NCBI GenBank assembly: GCA_963281255.1
Contig: OY725503.1
Span: 2,108,001 to 2,172,000, forward strand
DNA length: 64,000 nt
Source: Aphrocallistes beatrix
Taxonomy: Eukaryota; Porifera; Hexactinellida; Sceptrulophora; Aphrocallistidae
Reading direction: 5' to 3'
Made by a program: the position numbers and the translations under genes. This document shows, piece after piece, positions 21,310 to 33,720 of this stretch (position 1 is its first letter; each line of letters opens with the position of its first letter). Under the pieces are notes generated by a model. The model did no database searches and had not been told where the DNA came from. It saw only the letters and a program-made list of their open reading frames with translations.

Positions 21310-21855
21310 CAGTACACCCTCGGTTATCCGAACACCTCCGTTTGTTAGCTCAAAGATTGGTGTTCGGATAAGCGAAATACGTATTTTACGCTCTTAAATG
21401 CACATGTACCAACTTAGATGTTATTAAAGAACGTATTATGATTTAAATACTACTTACACGCATGTATAGCCAAACAAATTGACAATGCTACACACATCAT
21501 TTCAGTTATCCGACCACATTATTTCAGTTATCCGAACACATATTTCAGTTATCCGAACACATATTTCAGTTATCCGAACACATATTTCAGTTATCCGAAC
21601 ACATCATTTCAGTTATCCGAACACATCATTTCAGTTATCCGAACACATTATTTCAGTTATCCGAACACATATTTCAGTTATCCGAACACATATTTCAGTT
21701 ATCCGAACACATTATTTCAGTTATCTGAACACATTATTTCAGTTATCCGGACACATTATTTTCACAAATTCGATTGACAAAGTATTTGATAAAATGAGTG
21801 GTACTCGAACACACTGTTCGGATAATCGAGGTGTCGGATAATCGAGGGTCTACTG
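21310..21855. mobile_element. pogo/Tigger-like MITE (546 bp) with a 12-copy array
   Basis: Same family and same ends as 13854-14359: cagtacaccctcggttatcc and ataatcgagggtctactg, TA on both sides. The array at about 21493-21762 holds 12 units of tttcagttatccgaacacat. Confidence 0.85.
21493..21762 (+). repeat. 12-copy tandem array of a TIR-derived motif
   Basis: Units of 21-23 bp differ mainly in a cata/catca/catta spacer. It produces a spurious periodic ORF (ISVIRTH repeats) that should not be taken as a protein. Confidence 0.9.
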
Positions 21856-22304
21856 TATTGAGACATGCCAAACAGTTTTTGGTTCGCATTTCTAGTTTTT
21901 GAGTTACAGCGTCTCAAAGTCGGTTTTTTTCCGTTTTTCCCTAGCACATCTTAATGGTAAGCCCTCCTCCACTCTGTGATTTTTTTAAAACACATGTTTG
22001 GATCAAATGCTTCGAAAATGTATTCATATATAGTCTATAAATTTGCAATCGCATAGAACCAAAAGGAAGTTAAAATAACCAAAATTGTTAATTTTATAGG
22101 GTTTTGAAAAAAAATTGCCAAAAAACGGCGAAAAATGCTCGATTTTATTTGGAAATCAGCAATAAATCACAAATTTATAAGATATCGAAAATCGAGTGGT
22201 CCTACGCTCATCGCCTAATGATATGGGACAACTCCTGAAATTTTCAAACCTCTATCTCAAAGCAATTTTGAGTTAAAATTTTTGAAGACGGTCAATTTAG
22301 GAGT

Positions 22305-23699
22305 CCCGAGAGTCCTGAGAGGTCCCGAGATATAGGGATTTGAAGTTTGGATGCTAAGAACGATGTAAAATGAGCTATAAACGATAAATAAAAGCATCCA
22401 TGGGCATTTAATCGCATGTATACTAATGAATTAGATGTATTCCAACAGATTTTGATGAAAATAGCAAAACTATCCTGAAAATTCACAAATTACCTTGAGG
22501 CCTCTAACCCCGAATATTTTGAACCAATTAGGGAATATAATTCATATTCCTAGGACTACAAAGTATAATTCATCGGTTTAGAATGAATAAAGAGCTTCTA
22601 AAAAGTATATTAGGAAGTTAGAGCGAGAGTCTACGACTTTTAGTTTTCAAGTTAGGATTTTCGGAAAATGCTACGTCATCACGTGATAAAAATTTAAAAA
22701 AAAAACTTAGCATTCCATTCCATGTAGTACATTTATTATTTAAGAATCAGATATATACCGTCTTGAAAAGTATATTAGGAATTGAGAGCTAAGAATTTGG
22801 GTGTATATTTCCCGAGATATGGAGGAATCTGTTTTTGGACCATAAATGGGGGCTTTGACCGAATTTTGGAGATAAATGCTTTGAACTTCATAAATAATCA
22901 TGTTGAGTGCTTCAAAATTTCAGTATACATTGCTAGTTACTATTGCATTGTTTTTTTAGTATAATAGCTACTTTGGGAACTTATTTCATGACAAGATTCG
23001 CCATTTTCTAATATATTCAAAGTTCTCCATTGAATTTGTATTACAATAAAATCGATGATAAGTCAAGAAATATTTACTTTTTGACAAAGAGATGTTTGAG
23101 GAACATATGTATTATCATATATATCCTTTCATTTAAGATTATAATAGATTATATATCTTCAATAGGTTTTAAGCATTGACATCGAGCACTTTCGGGGCCA
23201 TAGAGAGGTTTGATGTCCGAACTTTACCTACAATATACTATAACTTACGAACTAATGGTCGGATCTGAACAAATTTTTTTTTTAACTGTTCAGAATTCTT
23301 TTCTATACACAATAGCTAATATCACAACGGCCATTTCCCGAGCATTTTAGAAATGAAGTCCCTCATAAAGATATTTTTGATTGGATTTTAAGTGCCTCTT
23401 TCCTAAATTCATCTGTTTTATAATATTTAAAGGGGCCAAAACCATTTTGAGGTTCATATAATTGAAAAAATATCAGATAAGTTAGAAAATAATTGATGAA
23501 TGCGCCGCAAAACCACGAATACATTTCCGATTTTTAGTACGACTGAGCTTTAGGTGTTCAGTTCTAGAATATCAAAATAAATACCGTCCAATAAGTACGA
23601 TTAGATGGTAGACTACTCAATAATCCAATGGAATTAGCAATAAAAAATTTCACAATTTTTTTTAATGTCAGGCGATGTTTTTCGAGGGCGGTATCCTTA
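22305..23699 (+). repeat. R2 repeat, full-length copy
   Basis: It begins near gaagtttggatgctaagaac and ends tttttcgagggcggtatcct. It aligns along its length with 2817-4142. Non-coding. Confidence 0.8.
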
Positions 23700-24285
23700 A
23701 GGCAAATAATTTACCAGTAAGGTAGTATTGTTTTAAATATTTGAATATGTAAATATCACGTATTCCTTTTTTTAAAAATAGAGCTTGATTTATTGAATAC
23801 TCTGAAAAGTCAGACTTCTAATGAAGTATTAACACAACTACGCAATATCTACCTAAAATTTTAGGTTGATGGTAGATCAAAAGCGTATCATCTTCAGAAC
23901 AATGGACTAGTTGAAGCCCATAAGAAAATTTTGAAATCGTAATTCTACTCTGGATAATGTGATTATTGTATTATGAATTAATCCTTTTTGAGAGAGCTGT
24001 TACAGCAGGACCACTTTTAAATTATTGGTTTATTTCCTGTGGAAATACTTTGGATCAACTTTGCTTCGGTCAAACCAAAAATTATAACTATTTTTCCGCA
24101 AGCCACTGGTGGGAAGAAACAAGAACTTCTACTCTTCCCAAGGAAGAAATATTATATTAATTATAAACCCGTCATCCGTTCATAAATCACTATCCTTACT
24201 ATTAAAACTCGATCGGTGTGTATAGTATGTGTATATATATATATATATCCTTACTATTAAAGCTCAATTAATGTGTATATATGTA
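23700..24285. other. no recognisable gene; two R1 termini in tandem
   Basis: Nothing coding was recognised. At 24190-24270 the R1 AT terminus (tccttactattaaaactcga) occurs twice, separated by an AT dinucleotide run. Confidence 0.45.
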
Positions 24286-24468
24286 CAGTCAGGGTCGCTT
24301 ATTATGAACCCGCTTAATATGAACATTCGTTTATTATGAACTAACCTCTTGGTCCCAATTTCATTTTTTAGATAGGATTTGTATTGAATCAAGTTCGCTA
24401 ATATGAAGTATCTCTATTATGAACAGATTTTTGGTCCCCTGGTGGTTCACAATAAGCGACCCTGATTG
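24286..24468. mobile_element. pogo-like MITE (183 bp)
   Basis: The left end cagtcagggtcgcttattat pairs with the right end aataagcgaccctgattg, with TA at 24284-24285 and 24469-24470. The motif cttattatgaac / cttaatatgaac repeats inside. Confidence 0.8.
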
Positions 24469-24887
24469 TATATGGGGAATTCCATGTCAAATCAACCAGT
24501 CATTTCACCACCATCAACCGATTTGTCTGAAATTTGCTGTGCGAAAAGCCACTGATATGTCTTTACTTTTGTGAAAATTTCAGATCAATCGGTCATGTGA
24601 TTTTCGACTTATGACGTCACAAAATTTTGAAATTTGCTGTTTGAACAAGGATTTTCACAATGGTAAATTCACCATCCCATAATAAACTCGAATAACAAAA
24701 TATTAATCTAACTCATTCATAAATTGCTATACTTATGTTTTTACATATGGAAAATACGAGAAATATGAGTAAATTAAGTTTTGAGTTCCTTTTATTTGTG
24801 AAAATTGGAACTGAAACCAACCGGAATTAAGACGTAACAAAAATGAATATTTTGGAAACTGTTTTATTTTTTTGTATTTTACTGTTT
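24469..24887. other. no recognisable gene
   Basis: AT-rich, with no shared repeat recognised. Confidence 0.35.
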
Positions 24888-25390
24888 ACAAGCGCGCTTC
24901 GCTTTCTTGCGCTGCGCGGCTGGCAGACACTTCGTGTCCGCCGGAGGCTCCCTTCGGTCGCCTGGAGGTGACATTGGTTAATTATAAGGGAGATATCATC
25001 TCTAAATATATGTCCATCTTAGTTTTAAAATCGATATCACTCGAAAAAACACCAAATTTGTCAATTTTTAAAATTTTGATGAGTAATGATGACGTCATAG
25101 CAAAGTGATGAGTCATCATTTTTTGGTGATAGTTGCATCATATGTGAGACGTGTTAGTATACAGATTCTATCAAAATTTCAGCCTTCTATCTCCTATAAT
25201 AGCTGAGTTATGCCCGAATAACTGTGTTGCTTAACTTTTCAAAATGTGACAATGACGTCATAATCCCATGATGAGTCGACATTTTCGTCTGAGCTCAGAA
25301 CTTACTGGAGCCATAGCCAAAAGACTCCCACATGCCAAAAATTAGCTTTCTGTGCCCGCCAGTTTCTTCAATCAATTCGTTACAGATATA

Positions 25391-25432
<42 letters not shown>

Positions 25433-25473
25433 TATAAATAAATATACATTAATCGAGTTTTAATAGTAAGAAT
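24888..25473 (+). repeat. R1 repeat, full-length copy
   Basis: It runs from acaagcgcgcttcgctttct through gtgatgagtcatcattttt and cgtctgagctcagaacttac to cattaatcgagttttaatag. An AT-rich microsatellite lies at 25386-25445. Confidence 0.85.
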
Positions 25474-25493
25474 ACGTAATCATAATTCGTTGT

Positions 25494-28147
25494 ATAAAAA
25501 ATTCATTTGAGTTCCATATGTTCTCTTTGAGTTATACACATTTTTGTAGCTCTAAACGCTTTCTATATATAACTCAAAATTTGATCCCCTTTATAAAGAT
25601 ATAAAATTGACCTGATAACTCTCAATTTCTACCATTTTGAAAATGCTTTTATGTCTTCCTCTATAATTTCACTGATTCTTACAACATTCTGTAATTGATA
25701 TGTGCATCAGGAATTATAAGTCTGTTGTATATTTGACTGCAGACAGACGAAACATAAACAGTGCAATGCTGTTGTTACTATGTAATAGGAATGCAATACT
25801 CATTTAATTTTTTCAGTGCAGATTTTTTTCATAATTCTCTTTTTATTCCTAATATAAAAAATCTGTCTGTTCATTATGTTCTACTCTTCGAGATCTATCA
25901 AAAACAGTTGAGTTTTCGCCCCTATGTTGAATTTACAAAAAGTTATCACCTTTATAATTGCTGAGAAAAAGTCTCAGAAAATAGGATTTAGAAAATATTT
26001 ATATAAATCCCTCAATTTCTATTAGTTTTAACCGCTTTGGAATATTAAATAACATGCAAATATCCTTATTCGAAAACTTATAGCAGTACTTACCTAAAAT
26101 ATGGTATATCAAAATTGTTTACCATCAAAAGTGTGAAAAAATGGTCATTGATGACTGGCTACCCAAAAATAACCACATTTGATAGTATCCGCCGGAATCA
26201 CAGATCAATAACTTCTTTAAACCATGTCAGATCATCATTTTAATGCTAAATTCGTGCTCAGCACTAAATTTCCAGCAATTTGATATATATATTGACCATA
26301 TTTGAAGATTTTTTGGGTATCCGTGCATAGCAACTGCTAGGAATTTTTTCACATTCCTGGCCGTTGCTAGGAACCCGCAGCCAAAGAATTTAAAAAATGT
26401 GTCCAATATATATATCAAATTGCTGGAAATTTAGTGCTGAAGACGAATTTAGCATCAAAATGATGATCGGACATGGTTCAAAGAAGTTATGAATATGAGA
26501 CATTTAGGTTCAAAAATGTGTCTTTTTTTGGCCGACACCAGGTGCTACAAGTGGCTTTAAGTGGCGAAATATTAGCATTGAAATTCTGAAAATCGAAATT
26601 AATGTTTAGAACCCATGATTTAAAAGGCCTTTGTCAAATTTTAATAATTGATAAAAAACAAAATGTCCATAGGAAAGGACAACCTCAATTAATTTAGGAG
26701 GATTAATATTTGCTGAACAATCCGACATTTAGTCCGACCATAGCACTCTGTACATAAGGCCTCCCATCTAAATCTCAAAAATGAGCCAAGGATGCGCTCG
26801 AAGATGGTTGAACAAATACATGATCTGCCTAAAATCATGAACGACGCAGAATAGAGTTTCGAAATGTATTACCAGCATATATAAATATGGCGCCAAAGTA
26901 TCCATATCCGTTGTTAAAATTTCGATTAGTCATCATATGATTGCGCAATAGGTTATATTTGGGAAAAATTTAGTGACTTTCAGAGGTTGTTTAAGGGCAC
27001 TTCTAAGTGGTTCTATTATAGTTTCTTTCGTATATAACTGAGCTGTGAATGGGTAGATGCGAAAAATTTGAATTTTTTTCATGGAATGTTGCTACATTCC
27101 AGTGCTACTATGGAAACGCATCTTGATCAGTTAAGTACATATCTTGAAAACAGCAATAACTATGCATTCAAATTTGATCTTGTTTGATAGCCAATAGACT
27201 ACGTCTAGATTCAATGGTTTGCGAGTTATTAGACAAATTACCAAATGTGACCAAAGTGATAAATTGTCAAATAACTTGTAAACCATTGAATCTAGACGTG
27301 GAAATTATGTTATGACTTTATAGGAAGTAGTCTATTGGCTATCAAATGGAATTACATTTAAATGTCTAGCTATCGCGGTTTTCAAGATATGACCTCAACT
27401 GATCAAGATGCGTTTCCATAGCAACGCTGGAATGTAGCAACATTCCATGAAAAAAAGCATCAACCCATTCACAGCACAGTTATATACGAAACTATAATAT
27501 AACCACTTAGAAGTGTCCTTAAACAGCCTCTTAAAATCACTAAATTTTTCCCAAATATAACCTATTGCGCAATCATATGATGACTAATCGAAATTTTAAC
27601 AACGGATATGGATACTTTGGCGCCATATTTATATATGCTGGTAATACATTTCGAAGCTCTATTCTGCCTCGTTCATGATTTTAGGCAGATCATGTATTTG
27701 TTCAACCATCTTCGACCGCATCCCTGGTCCATTTTTGAGATTTAGATGGGCGGCCTTATGACAAGAGTGGTATGGTCGGACTAAATATCGGATTGTTCAG
27801 CAAATATTAGTTCTCTTAAATTAACTTTTCAACTCATTAGTGACATTTATTGCATTCCTATTACATAGCAACAACAGCATTGCACTGTTTATGTTTCGTC
27901 TGTCTGCGGTCAAATATACAACAGACTTATAATTCCTGATGCACATATCAATTACAGAATGTTGTAAGAATGAGTGATATTATAGAGGAAGACATAAAAG
28001 CATTTTCAAAATGGTAGAAATTGAGAGTTATCAGGTCAATTTTATTTTTATAAAGGGGATCAAATTTTGAGTTATATATAGAAAGCATTTACAGGTACAA
28101 AATGTGTATTACTCAAAGAGAATATATGGAAACCAAATGAATTTTTT
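25494..28147. mobile_element. 2.65-kb palindromic foldback element
   Basis: The outer arms match in inverse orientation: aaaaaattcatttgagttcc (left) and ggaaaccaaatgaattttt (right); gtaataggaatgcaat near 25785 against attgcattcctattac near 27850. The match continues inward (tttgctgaacaatccgacat / atatcggattgttcagcaaa; caatggtttgcgagttatt / aataacttgtaaaccattg) to a centre near 27250. The left arm is interrupted by an R3 fragment. No coding region. Confidence 0.75.
25812..26688 (+). mobile_element. R3 half-element inserted in the palindrome's left arm
   Basis: The sequence matches 11790-12660: ttcataattctctttttatt, tcattatgttctactcttcg, and the terminus ggaaaggacaacctc. The right arm of the host palindrome lacks it, and TTAATTT-like text lies on both sides. 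Confidence 0.7.
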
Positions 28148-28189
28148 TGTCCTTTTCACTGCCACTGTGACGTCACTCACCGCAACAGA

Positions 28190-28870
28190 GGGTAGAGAAA
28201 AGGCTGCTATCAGACTACTTCCAGCTTATGTGAAGAGGGCAAACTGGAGGAGAAAAGTGTCCTGAAAGTACTTGAGATGGACATTGTGGCTGCAGCACTC
28301 GAATATCTTTGAAAAAGAGTAAATCTAGAAAAGGATGAATTCGCCTCAGCAGAGAGGTCGGGAGTTGGCTTGGCCACCAGGAGAACTTGTCATCGATTTT
28401 TGTGCGTATGTTGAAGATTCAGAGGGAGCATCGGTAAGCACGGTGGCGCTTATACAGTCAAAAGAGGATTGCGAAAGCGAGACCAATGAATCAACGAACG
28501 AGGGATATGAAGTAAATGTTGTTCGCCATAGAAAGGCAATACTCAAGAGCGCAGCAGGACTGATACGTCGCTATGGTAGAGAATGACGTACTATGGGTAT
28601 AACCAAGTAGGACATCTCATCAAGTATTGCCCAAATGGTAGTAGAAGCTGCAGTACATGTCGAAAGCCGGGGCATTGGGCCAGTCGTTGCCCAATGAGGG
28701 AACCTGGAACTTGCAAGAAGAGCGAAGCGAGCTGGAGTTTTAAAGATCACTTTACCAATTATCAACTGGTGTGGATGCTGTAACTATTCAAGTCTAGATA
28801 GAGGGAGATAAACTGTCTGCGATATTCGACACTGGTGCCAACCTCTGCATTAAACAAGTTTACTACTTAA
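28190..28870 (+). pseudogene. LTR-retrotransposon gag/protease remnant
   Basis: An open stretch at 28335-28586 reads as a gag C-terminal region. After a frame change, 28583-28783 carries a zinc knuckle CSTCRKPGHWASRC (C-X2-C-X4-H-X4-C), preceded by a degenerate second knuckle (YYGYNQVGHLIKYC, where two Cys are Tyr). Immediately downstream, in another frame, is IFDTGANLC (about 28828-28855), the active-site signature of a retroviral-type aspartic protease (D-T-G-A). No reverse transcriptase, integrase or LTR is visible. The order gag-knuckle-protease fits a Gypsy or BEL element; I cannot separate the two. Confidence 0.7.
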
Positions 28871-29199
28871 CACAAGTATGATAACATCAAATCACCTAAG
28901 ATTATAACATTGGATTCTCTTAATTTTACAGAATAATTAATTTAACTTTTTAGCCATGTTGTGAAGTCAAAACAATGACTTACATCAGCATATTATGTAA
29001 AAATAGTATCAGGCTATCAGCAATATAATGTGTGAAAATCAATAATATCCATGCTGGGGGCATTTTCTCAGGCAACAGGTCTGTAATTGTGTATCTACTA
29101 ATGAATAACTACACTCACTGGTGAATGAAAAGTTTAGATCAATCAACTGGCCTGTTGTACTGGAAATGCTCCTAAAGGCTCGTTCGATATTTCATGATA
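28871..29199. other. no recognisable gene
   Basis: AT-rich flank between the gag/protease relic and R1. Confidence 0.35.
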
Positions 29200-29742
29200 A
29201 CAAGCGCGCTTCGCGCTTGCTTGCGCTGCGCGGCTGGCGGACACTTTGTGTCCGCCGGAGGCTCCCTTCGGTCGCCTGGAGTCACATTGGTTAATTATAT
29301 GGGAGATAACATCTCTAAATATGTCTGTCCTACTGTGCTAATCGATATCACTCGAAAAATCACCAAATTTGTGAATTTAAAAAATTTTGATGCGTAATGA
29401 TGACGTCATAACAAAGTCATGAGTCATCATTTTTTGATGATAGTTGCATCATATGTGAGACATGTTAGTATACAGATTCTATTAAAATTTCAGCCTTCTC
29501 TCTCCTATAATGGCTGAGTTATTCCCGAATAACTGTGTTGCTTAACTTTTAAAAATGTGACAATGACGTCATAATTCCATGATGAGTCGACATTTTCGTC
29601 TGAGCTCAGAACTTACTGGAGCCATAGCCAAAAGACTCCCACATGCCAAAAATCAGCTTTCTGCGCCTGGCAGTTTCTTCAATCAATTCGTAACATATAT
29701 ATATATATATACAAATATTAATCGAGTTTTAATAGTAAGGAT
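29200..29742 (+). repeat. R1 repeat, best full-length copy
   Basis: The GC-rich end is intact: an inverted pair ggcggacac / gtgtccgcc with loop TTT, followed by aggctcccttcggtcgcct. It ends cgagttttaatagtaaggat. This copy is suitable as the reference for the family. Confidence 0.85.
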
Positions 29743-29801
29743 AATTGTAATTTAATTAAATAGATTACATTTAATGTTCTTCAGGAGCAGCAGTTCATAA
29801 C

Positions 29802-30200
29802 ACAAGCGAGCTTCCCTTGCGCTGTGCGGCTGGCGGATACTTTGCGTCCGACAGTCGAAACCTATGGGCGCCTGGGCTCACATTGATTAATTAAAGGTAG
29901 ATAACATCTCTAAATACTTATGTCTTACTTTTATAATCAATATCACTCGAAAAATTACAAAAATTGTTGATTTTCTATTTTTGATCTGCAATGATGACGT
30001 CATAACAGGGTGATCAGCAATCATTTTTTGATGAGAGTCGTATCATATTTGAAATGAATTAATATACACATTTTATCAAAATTTCAGGCTTCAATGCATA
30101 AAATGGCTGAGTTGTAGTCGAAAAAAAGAAATTTGTAATTATAAAAAGGTAACAATGACGTCATAATTCCAAGATGAGTCGACATTTTCTTGTGAGGAGA
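29802..30200 (+). repeat. R1 repeat, second diverged copy
   Basis: Same order of landmarks (acaagcgagcttcccttgcg, ggtgatcagcaatcatttt, aagatgagtcgacattttc), with many substitutions and a lost AT end. Confidence 0.7.
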
Positions 30201-30359
30201 TCTTTTCAAAACTGTCGATGTTTAAACTCTACGACCTTGGTAACTGAAGATACCCCCTGGGTGAATTGATTTTTAAATTGCTAAAAAGAGGCTACAAAGC
30301 AAATTTATGGGAAAAGCTTAATTTTATCCAGTTTTAACTGTATCGTAATAACATTCAAA

Positions 30360-30855
30360 CATCCTTATTCAACAACATATAGCAGTACTTAACTTCAAAA
30401 TATGGTATACAACATGACACCTTCAAAAGTGTGTCAAAGTTGTCTGCTTCATCCGGAATCCCATATCTATGAATCCATTTAACCATGCTAGATCATTATT
30501 TGAATACTGAAATCGTGTCTACCACTGAATTTCCAGCGATTTGATTATACTCTATTGAACATATTTGGAGGATTTCTTGGCTGACTGTTCCTAGCTACGA
30601 CAAATAATGTTAAAAAATTCCTTAGCGTTGCTAGGCACTGTCAACTAAAAATGTCCCAAATCTGGTCAATATATTTATCATTCCTGAAACTTAGTGCTAA
30701 GCACGAACCTGGCACTGTCAAAAGAAGTTATAGATGTGTGACATTTCGCTTTAAAATGTATCCTTTTAGAGCGACTCCAGGTGATATAAGTTGCTCTAAG
30801 CGGCAAATATTGGCATTGGAGTTAGATAAATCGGTATTAATTTTTAGAACCCCTA
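30360..30855 (+). repeat. R3 repeat, strongly diverged piece
   Basis: It shares atatagcagtacttaacttc, aaaatatggtata, gaatttccagcgatttgat and gtgctaagcacgaa with 12050-12560. Confidence 0.5.
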
Positions 30856-30858
30856 TAA

Positions 30859-30885
30859 CAGGGGTTTTCAACTAGTGGGTCTGAG
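30859..30885 (+). mobile_element. solitary terminus of a ZBED-type hAT
   Basis: caggggttttcaactagtgg matches the terminus of the element at 50810-52474. No partner end was found nearby. Confidence 0.45.
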
Positions 30886-31147
30886 AGAGCTTTGAAAGTG
30901 GATCAAAGGAAATTTTTCTTTATTATCTAAACATCTATACAATAACTACTATGAGTTAGTAGCTGGTGTACTTATTAAATTTTGTTGTGGTTAGAGTCAA
31001 TAAGTAGACCTACTTTGTATTTGCGAATATTGTAGTTATATGACAGTGTTGTTGATTGAAATAATATTGAAGACAGATCAACGTGTGATTTTATAATTTG
31101 TTAATTAACAAAACCTAGAAAAGTATAACATTGTATGTAGCATTTGC

Positions 31148-33515
31148 AATCCCGGGATCCCGTTATATTTTCTACCTGGATTGAATCCCAGGATTCGATA
31201 AATTTTAGGAATCCTGATCGATTTATCATTGATACTAACCAAATATCATTGATGCGAATCCTTTGTAAAACTTTGAACATGATACTTTAATAAGAGCTGT
31301 GATATAGTAGTACTAATTACATGTGTTAAATATTAAGTAAGAATCCGTTGTAATTATATTATTGTACTACTAGTACTATAAATATTATTATATGTATTCA
31401 AAGTCCAACTGTATTTTTTGAATACGTATTACATCCTATTAATAATGACAGAAAATATTATATTTCGAAAATTTGAATGAGCTGAGATTTGGCAGCATTT
31501 CAAACGATCAAAATGCGGCAAATTCTCTGAATCTAAAATCTGCAAGAAGGTAATCAAGTGTAATGTGGCGGATCAACAAAAGGTTTGCATGTTTACTTGA
31601 AAACCATCCATCAAATTGAAATACTAAAACGGACTAGCTCGGAGAGTAATTCTGAGCATATATCAAAACCTAATGTAGCTGGAAAACTTGACCGTTTTAT
31701 CAATGATGCTAGTCTTCCAGCAGTTCTTGCCAGAATGACTGCTTGTGATGACCTTTCATTCGAACTGAGAAAATCTCTTAATGCTCTTAACCATTCTCTA
31801 CCTAAATCTGCAAATGAAATTAAAGAACAAGTTATGAAATATGCTAATGATTTACGCCAAAGATTTGCCAGGTGTTTGCTAACTAGTAAATTGAATGTTA
31901 ACTCTTACATTTGATGAATGGATATCTTTACAAAATCAGAGATATATGAATATTAATATTCTTAACAAATGATCTTTTTTGGAACCTTGGATTGTTCATG
32001 ATAAGAGGAAGATTTTCAGCAGAAAAATGTTTCGAAGTGATATACGTAAATGAAACTCAATGTATTCGGAGTGGATTTAGAATCTGAGCTTGTAGTTATA
32101 ACGACAGACGGCTGTGCTATGATGAAAAAACTGGGATGGATGATACCACCATTTCAGCAATTTTGTTATGCTCATGGTCTTCAACTTGTAATTCAGGATT
32201 TATTCTATACTCAATCCCATAATACATTACCTTTCTATTATTCAAGTACGAGTGAAACTGATGAAAAGGATGATTTTGAAATAATGGATGGCAATGATGA
32301 GATTGATTGATTAATTGTCCTAGGGTCATGTTCCTCAAGAAACTAAGAATTATCTACGCTTCTTGACTTGGTGAATAAAATACGTAAGATTGTCAAGATA
32401 TTTAAACCATCTCCTGAAAATAAAATATTACAACGTTATTATGTAATGGAAATATATCCGAACGGTTTAAATCTGATAATTGAATGCAAAACTAGATGGA
32501 GTTCATTATTAAATATGTTTAAACGAATAGTCAATATTATGTTGCCTGTTCCATAAGCATTGATAGACCTATATGAAATGAATAATTTTAGCGATCAAGA
32601 ATTTATGGTGACCTCAAGTATAATTCAATCTCTGGGTCCGTTTAAAGCAGCGATCGAGGCTCTATGCAGACGTGATGCGAATTTGATTACAGCAAAGGCA
32701 ACTATTAAGTTTCTAATAGATGAACTGTAAATTTCTAATTCATGTTTTAATGAGAAACTTGGAGAAGCTATTAAACAACGCATTGTACGGTACAACGGTA
32801 CACTGATCCTTCTGTAATTTTACAATGCTTGCATAAGCCACAAGCATAACTAGAAAAAAGATGTGTAATAAACACATTTTATAACGACTTGCTTACCAGA
32901 TTAATCCCGAAAGTGGAGGATAGAAAAAAATTGTTGGACGAAAATGACAAAGAAGTGAATGCTTCTAATCCACAAAGTTCAGCCAGGCGACTTACCAGTA
33001 GCAAAGAAGCTCCAATTAGCGATTGATGCATCTCTACGGGTACCCAGCCAAGAAATTCACCAGAAGAAAACTTTATCATACTATATCCTGAAATATGAAC
33101 TCACTATCGCTGAGCAGACAGGAGAAAGAGGGCATTTTTTAGAAATGATTTACCAAATGCTACTAACCATACCTCCAACTTCTATCGAGGCAGAACGGGT
33201 GTTTTCATCTTCGGCATTCCTATGAAATAAATTCAGGACTAGACTAGGTGACACCACGCTTGACAACCTCTTCATATGAAATTATAAACATCGAAAAATA
33301 ATAACTCTATTTAAAATCCTTTTTCAAATATACTCGTATTATTTGATTTTTTCAACTCTAATCTTTATCATTCCAATCATTTTATTTAATTAAATTATGG
33401 TCTACAATTAAATTTCATTTATCCTGTTTAAGCATATAATGTACTGTGAAATATTAAATCCGGGGATCCCAGGATTGAGCAACCAGTCAATTCCGAATCC
33501 CGGGATTGGAAAATA
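31148..33515 (+). mobile_element. hAT transposon, family A, copy 1 (degenerate)
   Basis: Both ends carry inverted and repeated cccgggat motifs: caatcccgggatcccg near 31148 and gaatcccgggattgg near 33500. A transposase relic lies between them on the + strand. A target duplication could not be fixed. Family A recurs at 49170-53305. Confidence 0.7.
31480..33290 (+). pseudogene. hAT transposase (BED-finger type), family A, broken
   Basis: In order: a BED-like finger remnant (IWQHFKRSKCGKF, about 31482-31520), then KLDRFINDASLPAVLARMTA (31680-31740), LTLDEWISLQNQR (31902-31945, in another frame), the catalytic-region blocks ITTDGCAMMKK (32098-32130) and QFCYAHGLQLVIQD, then TRWSSLLNMFKRIV. The C-terminal dimerisation block is MIYQMLLTIPPTSIEAERVF (33147-33206). 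At least five frame breaks. The same blocks, more complete, are at 49417-52983. Confidence 0.8.
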
Positions 33516-33602
33516 CGATACGAGATTGCAAACATTACGAGTAATTGTGTGCAAGCTTAATACATTTATTTCTTTAATTCCAACATCTCGTTCTTTTTGG
33601 TT

Positions 33603-33720
33603 AATGGCTATGAAACGCGGTCCTAAGCGTGCTTATACAGATAATTATCTCTGATTTGCATTTTCCAGTTTAGTAACGGAAGGTATTGAAAAGCCACAAT
33701 GTGTGATAACCCTAAAATTG
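33603..33720 (+). pseudogene. ZBED5-like hAT protein, N-terminal fragment
   Basis: MAMKRGPKRAYTDNYL, a stop, then SLVTEGIEKPQCVITLK. It matches the start of the ORF at 51763-52050 (MATKRAPKRAYSDDYLKFGF). It is a short dead fragment; the following 500 bp are too decayed to assign. Confidence 0.65.

Noticed and set aside
21479-21841. ORF encoding repeated ISVIRTH units
   Set aside because: It is the translation of the tandem motif array in a non-coding MITE.
24872-25108. ORFs starting in the R1 GC-rich end (also 7342-7584, 29194-29397, 46389-46616, 55753-55947)
   Set aside because: The same peptide words recur because R1 is repeated. Frames break within the AT-rich body and no conserved domain is present.
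29200-29300. GC-rich palindromes taken as a CRISPR-like array or tRNA
   Set aside because: They are single copies per R1 element, not spaced repeats, and do not fold as a cloverleaf.
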